Origin: Paenibacillus sp. FSL K6-1096
Lineage (GTDB): Bacteria; Bacillota; Bacilli; Paenibacillales; Paenibacillaceae
Assembly (NCBI RefSeq): GCF_037977055.1
Contig: NZ_CP150274.1
Span: 6,014,001-6,078,000, forward strand
DNA length: 64,000 nucleotides
Direction: 5' to 3'
Below are positions 25,601 through 33,400 of the stretch, piece by piece. A program made the translations under genes and the position numbers. Position 1 is the stretch's first letter. Each line of letters opens with the position of its first letter. The notes under the pieces were generated by a model. It saw only the letters and a list, made by a program, of their open reading frames with translations. It was not told the origin of the DNA and did no database searches.

Positions 25601-27383
25601 TCAGGCCTATCTCAAGGTGTCGGATGGCAAGGATGATAACGGCAAGCCGAAATTCAAGGATGAGCCGATTACCGGCAAGGATCTGGCTAATCTGACTTAT
25701 GAAATTGCCGTAGGCGATGCAGTATCCCTGTCGGCACAAGGCAATGTTACTGCACTGGCTACAGGCTCCAGTCTGATTGAAGCCGAGTACAAGGTGTCTG
25801 AGGGTGTTACGCTCAAGGGCATGGCGGTGACGACTGTAGCTGTACCGGAACCGAGTGAACTCGGTACTGTACAAGCCGTATCCTCTGCGATTAGCGGAGA
25901 CAGCAACCACACGAAGATTACGGTGACTTCCGCCGGGGATATGACCGGACAGCAGATCGCTTACAAGGTCTTCTCGTCCAATCCGGCAGAACTGAAATTT
26001 AATGACAATGTAAGCTCATGGAGTCTGCTTCCGCTTGATGGTATCGTGACCGCTCATCCGGGTGCCATCGTCGTGCTGGCTAAGCGTACCTCCCTGGACA
26101 AGCTGGTTAAGGCTTCCGGTAGCGTTCCTGTATCAGTCTGGACCAGCAGCGGTTCAGGCGGTGGCGGCGGTGCTGGCGGCGGAGGCGGTGGTGCCGTACC
26201 GGGAGTTGTTGAAGAACAAGCGCCGGAACAGGCCGCCGAGGTTACCGTCAACGGCCAGGCCGTGAAGACAGAGTGGAATGGACTTACAGCCATCGTACAC
26301 ATTACGGATAAAGAAGCTGCGGCTGGCAGTGACCTCACGGTAAGCTCCACCGATCCGAATGCCAAAGCATTCAGTATCCGTGTAGACCAGAGCGTGGTTC
26401 AGCAGCAGCTGACCGCGAAGAAGAAGATTGTGATTGAGGTTCCTATGGGACAATTGGTGATTGCACCTGAGAATCTTGCAGGTGTAACAGCAGGACTTAC
26501 CATCGGTATTGGTGCCAACAGTGCTGCCGATCAGCAGGCCATGAAGGCTGTTGCCGACCAGCAAGGCTTCACCCTGATGGGGGCTGGACAAGGTGCAACA
26601 GTTACCGTGAACCTGCCGCAGGCCAGCTGGACTCCGGCACTCGCCGCCAAGATCGCGATTCCTGCGCCGCTTGCGGCCAAGGAGATTACGGCCATGGTGC
26701 TTAAGGACAAAGACGGCAACTGGACAACAGTACCTTGGAAGCTGGACAGCAGCGGCACAGCAGTCCATGTGCAGCTGACCGGAGAAGGCAGCCTCTTCTT
26801 CATCCGCAACCAGAAGACCTTCAAGGATATGCCTTCAGGCTGGGGTAAGGAAGGCATTGCGGCTGCATCCGCCAAGCTGTTCGTTATGGGTAAGTCAGCG
26901 GAACTCTTCGATCCGGCCGGTAAAGTGACCAGAGCAGAGTATCCGACCATCCTGCTGCGTGTTACAGGTCTGATGAACAAGCAGGCAGCTTCTGCAGGCT
27001 TCAGTGATGTCAGCAGCAGCAGCTGGTATAACCGCAGCGTCTCCATTGCCGCAGAACTGGGTATTGTCACTGGTCTTGAAGGCGGCAAGTATGCGCCTAA
27101 GGATACGCTGACACGGGTGGAAGCGATGACGATGCTGGGCAGATTGCTGAATCAGGTTAATCCGGGCAGTGAGCTGAGCGAGAGTGAAGTCACCTCGATC
27201 CTCGCTGGTTTCACTGACAAGGACAAGGTTCCGGCATGGGCAAGACAAGCAGTGGCAATGAGCATCAAGAACGGCATTATCCTCGGAGAAGGCAACAAGG
27301 TGAATCCGTCCAGTCCGCTTACGCGTGAACAGGCGGCAGCCATTGCCATCCGGCTTGATCAGTTCATTACAGCCAAGCAATAA
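19614..27383 (+). CDS. Giant SLH-domain surface protein (surface operon gene 2)
   Basis: About 2589 residues. GTG 19614 is chosen with AGGGGG (19600-19605) 8 bases upstream; TTG 19611 is also possible. The signal peptide (KLFKRIVAVMLTVILVFLS) ends near LVEAASS. The N-terminal third is a beta-rich region of unknown family; residues about 877-908 are a striking acidic stretch (EKEKEEEDKDDDDDKKDEK). A central part with long amphipathic strands (GSLSLKIINSEIKNVIFNSA) is followed by Ig-like modules. A Gly-rich hinge (about 2181-2196) precedes three C-terminal SLH motifs (about 2401-2588: FKDMPSGWGKEGI, FSDVSSSSWYNRS, FTDKDKVPAWARQA, each with TRxE or TREQ). SLH domains bind pyruvylated wall polymers, so the protein is wall-anchored. 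Confidence 0.9.
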   Translation: MKLFKRIVAVMLTVILVFLSTSESFHALVEAASSTKTTMIQNDFIKVTVDNETGRYGIRTVEGQPIRKNDNNVNLLFQGDDPETSFTTFRIDGTDYIYGNKYKFDASHYSETTAPKVVENSNGTKQLEMIWKIKGVEIKQILMLYTDSKDAVNSGNVNIRYEVNNKSGAQVQIGSRILLDTMVGGNDGPQFQIGTAYKSPLQVERKLIHNPEDDPGIPEEDRAYFKIPAYWVMRDKLDLTNPQATNVVAYGFNNFAEQNINIVDEMIVGHWNGLANTKWDYQVHPNLDFTRDTNDFGTADSAVAFYWNPEKLAPGGFQSFETVYGLGELTAPDKVFSIRYVDQVQQLATEPVEGGGVPTKYDNNGVFNVIAEVENLQAYNMEHSKIEVEMTLESGLSFVRQDEKGNDVLDANGNPVLENTRSKMLEFKKSATPDEAAMGIEPKYKPGDAVTATFRVQAKGRPWPVTREYMISARSPETQGKIEGVEDEGIKAQYESTRTNFILLPPVGEATATYAYSLAPAELYSTDVKYLTVNLSNIEAYNTGNATTAPNFDLYLKNKANGNRYKVNVQDAVVMQPTDDGFSGAMRITYRGGDQVDSGGNVVEAGLGPELPLGEYQVEIDYKGDAGGDEEVAALYDITTPQSFLVTDNNDTRIREAGVMAVYKEAVDISGLANGASVKDELLDQLNSLFPGKPFKDGSFLYSAVTEYKKTKALFGAASKAVDPKFDISEFMDDEALKETPMYAYKLFATEEDFEEFKEEAEAKDPEFDREVLVTVRGMIKQVGTGAEEQVIVDTKTEPAIINDAVAYTGKDLTFVRGKLDIFGNTLPGDLPFLDTLFVKGEGTLSVASSGFVFHKGEWTLDFFNGFNKSLGEEDFDPEKEKEEEDKDDDDDKKDEKGNDGNPEDDTQNGSLKWAVGGVGDRLNPLRQIMIEDVYFNKQSLFGAPSFSIDGFGFSFNDFILRENGISFGGSLSLKIINSEIKNVIFNSAGFYGVDASLGFDLNQEMGLFGPDKKKDADKKKGPDAPSGKVTIKHAVQGGGVGNEYGLEFAAQLKNMMGVEIEFSLKKVKDGRILPDVIAFGAELPQPGILVTGATYLTAVRGAVRELADTIAGGTAEDPFPLTIQAGVGMRFGIAPAYFFGDVDLTVKRTGLKIEGKLDFAAKADAEKDDRLPMLTKALLEAQWVTPWFVRVEAEMDIGGWDIIIGKAGIFVGQNLEKNRTDFEGYISSKVQIPNDVPVVGGMPLSSMFLGVNNDKVWGSIGILFISLGITYYWSGGIEFGTSTDQLPEGMIHLVVDDPELGPRLMVIGAGVQTLATSKVATEDENQEIIYREVEEGVKYVENGSVNVGVGGITVKNGGRIHEIPMDGVAGNAIIEMEYSSKEMPEFKLQDASGKNYPVKFDNTNTDPTANAFTQYIPASFKSGDKSRLNDEVDIRRAYIIIPENEATKGGTWKLTAVSAVDTKLLNVPTLPTLNEVSLAKDSSDANKFTASWKVANAAEGDTVNLYLAEDAVTNRKEMLNGQEILQTGDPGMLIAKDVPVGAGGSVSGGITSGSKVIDVTNVTLMGNPEDIRGLLRQGNYYLRAELKSSSNFGTKTSPQRFEIIDPLAPQSVSEVKVEPAGNGLFSLSFKPGAKKSGQGGFEHSYVVDAKLDDGSKLSEYAPFGELLYTEQELKPYWNASTGKYEGLLIGGWKAVTTTDEVYKGSLEGTVLDLSKVKYVGLQENKNYVIGVTSATVPTEDADKHQNYHYAERRDSSSTLLPVPSLPKLTLTSTSGTVDDKSGNYVNLLTNETKQKLTLSSSQSNVTVEAFYADKSIATVALKNKADGTSEGILNLDQFQTDGPFALELRARNTVTKDISVTMLYMTVDTIAPVLYLTEPVTGERTANGEIRVAGTTTTGTKLSAVYTVSQLQPDGKYKDVEIPASLSVDPLTGDFNGTVKINSADPSVALSIVAKDEAGNQNTAVVDITNAGFKVPVALVLKGAETLTPGAAGQIQAYLKVSDGKDDNGKPKFKDEPITGKDLANLTYEIAVGDAVSLSAQGNVTALATGSSLIEAEYKVSEGVTLKGMAVTTVAVPEPSELGTVQAVSSAISGDSNHTKITVTSAGDMTGQQIAYKVFSSNPAELKFNDNVSSWSLLPLDGIVTAHPGAIVVLAKRTSLDKLVKASGSVPVSVWTSSGSGGGGGAGGGGGGAVPGVVEEQAPEQAAEVTVNGQAVKTEWNGLTAIVHITDKEAAAGSDLTVSSTDPNAKAFSIRVDQSVVQQQLTAKKKIVIEVPMGQLVIAPENLAGVTAGLTIGIGANSAADQQAMKAVADQQGFTLMGAGQGATVTVNLPQASWTPALAAKIAIPAPLAAKEITAMVLKDKDGNWTTVPWKLDSSGTAVHVQLTGEGSLFFIRNQKTFKDMPSGWGKEGIAAASAKLFVMGKSAELFDPAGKVTRAEYPTILLRVTGLMNKQAASAGFSDVSSSSWYNRSVSIAAELGIVTGLEGGKYAPKDTLTRVEAMTMLGRLLNQVNPGSELSESEVTSILAGFTDKDKVPAWARQAVAMSIKNGIILGEGNKVNPSSPLTREQAAAIAIRLDQFITAKQ

Positions 27384-27390
27384 CAAGGAT

Positions 27391-27420
27391 GTGCCCGTTC
27401 GCTTGTAAGCGGGCGGGCAC
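27391..27420 (+). other. Intercistronic GC-rich hairpin in the surface operon
   Basis: GTGCCCGTTCGCTT pairs with AAGCGGGCGGGCAC almost perfectly but is not followed by T residues. It is more likely a transcript-stabilising or partial-readthrough element than a terminator. Confidence 0.65.
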
Positions 27421-27468
27421 ACTCTGCTGGGAGTTCCCCAATCACAATACTATTCAGGTGGTGTCAAC

Positions 27469-30400
27469 ATGGCTTTGAAGCGAAAATCATGGATAGGTTA
27501 TCTAATAGCACTGGCGGTCATTGTCGTTGCCGCAGTGGCCGGAGGCATCATGGCCAAGGCTGATCCGCAGACCTGGGACAGCACAGCCGAGACCAGTTGG
27601 TATGTGCCAACGAACGATACCTTCCAAATTAAGACTGCTGAAGAGCTGGCAGGTGTAGCCAAGCTCGTGAATGAAGGCAACGTAAACGGACTCAGCGGGA
27701 AAATTCTGGAGATTACGAATGACCTGGATCTCTCTGCTTACCAATGGGTGCCGATCGGTACAGCCGAGCATCCCTTCCGGGGAACCTTAATCACGGAAGG
27801 CGGGTTAATCAAGAAGATTAACGGGCTGAATGTAGTTGCGAACCGGTCTTACCAGGGTCTGGTAGGGAACATGGTAGGCGGTACAGTAGGCGGGCTGATT
27901 TTTGAATCTGGCACCATCTCTGTGACCGGAGTAACCTATGATGTCTATGCCGGCTCTGCCGTAGGTAAAATGAGCGGCAGCAGCATTGTGTTTGACATTA
28001 CCAACCAGATCAATATCACTTCGGACGCTTCTCCATACCACTCGTACACGGGCGGTATAGTCGGGATGGGCGAAGGGATGATCTCGAACTCAATCAATAA
28101 TGGAACCGTTACAGCGTATGGTTCAGCCGATGTGGGCGGAATTATGGGCTATGGCGACTCCAGAGGCATCATCATCAAAAAAATAGTCAATAATGGTGCG
28201 GTTCTTGCCCAGGGGACGGACAGCTCCGTGCTCACCGCAGGCGGGATTGCGGGGCACACCACAGGACTTCTTAGTCTAAATGATGAAGATACACCAATCA
28301 TTAATACGGCTCCTGTCACCATTGCCGGAGGGAATCAGGTTGCGGCAGGCGGGATTGTCGGCAAAGTAGACAACACCGTCGTGTTCTCCAACATGACTAC
28401 CAATAATGGTGCAATTACCGTTAATGCAGCAGCGGCTGTGAACTCGGCAGCCGGGGCGCTGGTTGGCGCGACAGGCACTGTAGCAAGCGAAGCGGTTTCC
28501 ATCACGTTTGTGAATACAGCGCCGGTTACCAATAACGGCGGCAAGAACGTATATACCGGCGGGATTGCCGGATATACCGGCAGTAAGTTCACCTGGACGC
28601 AGCCTTATACGAATACACAAAAGATTACCGCAACAGGCGCAGAGAATGTAGCTACCGGCGGATTCGTTGGATACGCCGCAGGCGGGCTGGTGACCAGCAA
28701 TGCTGCGGCAGGCGTATTCGAGAATAAAGAGCTGATCTCGGTTAACGGCGGTAAAGCCGTCTACACCGGCGGAATTGCCGGTTACGATGCAGGCGGTAAC
28801 ATTACTCAGACCTCTTCCACCGGCGAGCTGAAGGTTAAAGGGACTGCCAATGTATACACCGGCGGTACTGTGGGTTACGAAATCGGCGGAATCGTTGCAT
28901 CTTCAGTGACCGGCAAGACGGAAGGGGATCATCTGAGCATCACTTCCGATGGCACCATCGGCGGAATCGCCGGTTATCTGGAAGGAACCTTGACTAATTC
29001 TTCTATTAAATATGCTACGCTGCAGGTTACTTCGGCTGGCGGGGTTATCGGCGGGATTGCCGGTAACGCACAGGGTACAGTAAGCGGAGTAGCTGCCGGA
29101 GATGCTGAATCGGCAGGCTACGGCACTTTGGTGCTTCAGGCTGCAGCAGCGGATGCGGCAGACGGGCAGGACAATATCACATTCGGCGGACTAGTGGGTG
29201 TGAACACCAAGCCGCTGACACTGACCGGCGGTGAAGCCTCGCGGATCAGCTTCCTGAATGAAGCCGGAAGAAGCGGGTATACCATCGGCGGCGCCGCAGG
29301 CAAGCTGACGGCGGATGCGGTCATCGGATCTGCAGCCGTGCCTGTGCAAGTGCAGGATATCCGCACAGAGCTGAAGGCTGATAAGGTAAGCTTCGGCGGC
29401 GGTGCAGGGCATAATTCGGCTGCCCAGTTCAACGGGCACACGAATCGTATCGAGATTAAGGCTACAGGCGCTACGGTAAAAGCCGGCGGCATGTTCGGTG
29501 AGAACCATTCAGCCGCAGCCTCCCCGTTCAATCATGCGGAGAATGTAGCCATCACCGCGAGTGGTGCAGATAACCAGCTTGGCGGGAATACCGGCTTCAA
29601 TGCCGGACAGCTGGTGAATGCTACCGTAACTCAGCTGTCTATTGAAGCCAGCGGTGTGCGTGCTGAAGCGGGCGGGATTGCCGGACATTCAGAAGGGACG
29701 GAGACTCCTGCCGCACGTGCAGGCATTACATCCGCTGTGCTGAATGTTCCCGGGTCGGACCCGATGATTACACTGACAGCGGCGGATGCCAAAGCAGGAG
29801 CTATCGTTGGAGCAGCGGCAACAACAGATATTACAACCCCGGAAGTGAACGCCGAAGATGGCGCTCTGATGCTCATTCAGGCGCAAGCGGCGAAGCCGTC
29901 TGTCGGCGGCTTGGCAGGTACCCTTACGAACAGCAGCATCAGCAGTGACAGCAAAGCGGTCAATGTGGAGAATATGCTGATTCTGGCAGGACCAGCGGCT
30001 ACAGACGCCTATGTTGGCGGGATTGTAGGCTACAATGAGTCCTCCAGGCTGGAACGTCTGGTAGGTTCAGCGGTGAGTCTGACCCTTAATGCACCACGCG
30101 CTACTGCAGGCGGGGTGGCCGGATATAACCACGGCAGTGCTACAGGTATTATTGTGGACACTTATATCAGCGGTCTGAATCTGAAGGCTAACAACGGTGC
30201 AGTGTCCTCGTATGCCGGGGGGATTGTGGGCCTCAATGCGGCTCAGAGTATTGATCCGGTACTGAATCCTGTGACCTCGGTCAGCACGATTCAGAATACC
30301 CGGACACTGGGTACAGTCTCAGCGACTTCCGCCAATGCCATTGTGGGCGGTATGGTTGGTGAGAACCGCACGCTGATTGCCAACAACAGCATTACGGACA

Positions 30401-33400
30401 AGATCTCAGTGATCTCAAGAGGCAATTCCTCCATCATCGGCGGTCTCGCCGGTGTGAATACAGCATCAGGAACACTCTACTATACGTATTCCAATGCGAA
30501 CCTCACCATTGAAGGAACAGGTACACATGCCGGGGGATTAGCAGGCAGCAATGCCGGTGCAGTCATTGGCTCTTATGTAGATATTGATGTGACGGGCGAT
30601 GCTAAAGGAACGTCAAGCGGTTCGGTCTACTTAGGCGGACTGATCGGCAGAAATACAGCCGGTACGGTGGAGCAATCGTATTCTGTCTCCAAGGTTACGG
30701 CGAAGAACGTTTATACCATTGTCGGCGGTCTGATCGGCGAGCTGTCCGGCGGGGCAGTCAAGAACTCTTATGTGGCGAAAAGCGTTAATGCCGCAGAAAA
30801 CAATTCTTATGCCGGCGGCTTCGTTGGCCGAATTACAAACGGTAAAATAACCAATGTATACTCAGCGGCAGAGGTTAATGTACCGGCAGATAAGACTGCT
30901 TATGCCGGAGGCTTCGCCGGACGTTACGATAATGCAAGTAAAGAGCTGCTCTATAAATCCTACTATATTAAAGACGAAGGCTTGAACATCAACCGCGACC
31001 TGCCTGACTTCGCAGAGGGCAATCACCGCTGGCTGAATGTGCATGTCCGGCTGACTACCATTCTGTCGGAGACACTGAAGGACAGAACAGTATTCCCGGG
31101 ATTGTCGGGCTGGGATTTTGAGGGAGCCTGGAAATACGGCTCACTGAGCGCGGCATACCGTTACCCTGAAGTCAACCGCATTGCCAACACAGGCGGCGGA
31201 GACAACGGCAATAACGTGAATGCCAATATCAACTGGTACACGAAGGATAAGGATGCAATCGGCTTCGAGATCACCTCGGAGGCTGAGCTGGCCGGTCTGG
31301 CGGGAATTGTCAACGGCACCATTGCCGGTGTAGAGCAATTCAGCTTTAAGGACAGAGCCGTGACCGTGATGAATCCGATTCATATCCAATCCAAGCAATG
31401 GGTGCCTATCGGTGATAAAGAAGCCAATCCTTTTGAAGGAACATTCGACGGGAAAAGCCAGCTGATCGATGGTCTGACTCTGCAGCCGGTCTATACACAT
31501 TCCGGACTGTTCGGAATCATTGGAGCGAATGCTACAGTGCAGAACATGAATCTGGAGCCGCTCACGGTTGCCGGCAACGGCTACACCGGTGTGCTGGCCG
31601 GGACGAATCTGGGGACCGTCAAGAATGTGGACCTTAAGCTGCTTGGCGGTGTGAAGGTCAGCGGCGGTATTGTCGGCGGTATCATCGGCCAGAACTCAGG
31701 CAGTGTTGACGGCCTGCAGCTTACGCTGGACGGCGGAAGCCGGATTGAGACGGTGGCTGAAGGCGGCATCGCCGGCGGTCTTATCGGCGACAACACAGCG
31801 GATATTACAGCTGAGACCTATGTCATCCACGATAAGGACGGCAGCATCGGCAGCGCAGCTGACCATGCCATCATTGGCGGAATTATCGGGGTGCAGAATG
31901 GTAATGTGACAGGTCTGGCCCTTGAGGTGAATTCAAGATACCGGATCTCCTCCACAGGAATGGAAGCCACTGTTGGCGGACTGGTTGGTCAATTCCAGTC
32001 CGGCGAGGCACAGGATCTGACGGTAAGCTTTGCAGACGGAACCCTGGAGGCACGGGGGCTTGACTCCATCCTGGGCGGAGCGATCGGGCAGTCTGATGAA
32101 GGAAACCATATTCAGAACGTGACAGTAACCGGTCCTGGAAGCGGCGTACAGCTGACAGCCAATGGTACGGCTGGTGGTGTTGTGGGCCTGAAGGAAGGCA
32201 ACCTCCGCGGAATGCTGGTCCGTTCTGTGGATAACGGCAGCAGCTTCGATATTGAACATGCAGCAGTGTCAGGCGTGAAGCTGGCTACGACCGGCGATAG
32301 CCTGAAGGCTGTGCTCGGCGGGATTGCCGGATCGGCTGTCCGTACAGCGATCAACGATGCCAGGTTCCAAGCATCCCTTGAGGCTGCCGGTGAAGTAATC
32401 ACTGCCGGAGGTATTGTTGGCGTAAGCGATAATTCCATCATCTACCATGCCGATTCGTCACCTGTGCTTCAAGCTTCGGCGAAGAGCGGTGAGGTTGCGG
32501 CCGGCGGGATCGCCGGAACGATCTCAGCAGACGATATCGATCAGGGCTTTGACTTTGGCAAGGCGTACCCGCTGTATAAGGGGATTTACATCGCCAAGGT
32601 TCATAACGGCCAGATTACAGTTACCGGAACAGACCATCGTGCTGACCTCTATGCGGGCGGTCTGACCGGCAAGAATACGGATGCCTCCATCTACAGCTCC
32701 GAAGTATCCTCCGGTCTGAAGGTAACCGGCGGCAATACAGTGAGCGCAGGCGGAGTTGCCGGATACAGCAATGGCATCATTGTGGATACCATTGTCAGAA
32801 GCGGTGTGAACGCGGATAACAGCAGAGTGATCAACGCCGGAGGTCTTGTCGGCTGGGGAGACGGCGGCGAGATTCATTACAGCAAGGTGATCTCCGGCTC
32901 AGGCGAGTCCATCACAGTCGGCTCAGCGGTTACATTGGGTGAAGCGGTACCGGCGACACGCGCCGGCGGGGTGATCGGTATGGCCGATCATCTCCTGATT
33001 ACGAATACCCATGCCGATATTCCGGTAGTGATTACAGATACCAATCAGGATAATACAATCTATGCAGGCGGCTTTGCCGGACTCCTGGGTGAGAACGGTA
33101 CGCTTGCCGGACAGATTCAGAAGTCCTATGCCACAGGCAAGCTGAATGTCAGCGGCAGATTAGGCTCTTATGTCGGCGGCTTCGCCGGCTCTGTAGATCA
33201 TTATTCGATCACGGATTCCTATGCCTCCGGGGACATCAGCAATACCGGCTTCGACACACGCAGCGGCGGGTTCGCTGCCTCCGTGGAGAGAAGCGGCAGC
33301 ATTAGCAAGTCTTACGCTTTGCAGAATAAGCTGTCTACCGTCGGAGTGAAGTCTTCGACCCGCTCCTATAACGGCGGCTTCGCCGGTTATAATGACGGAA

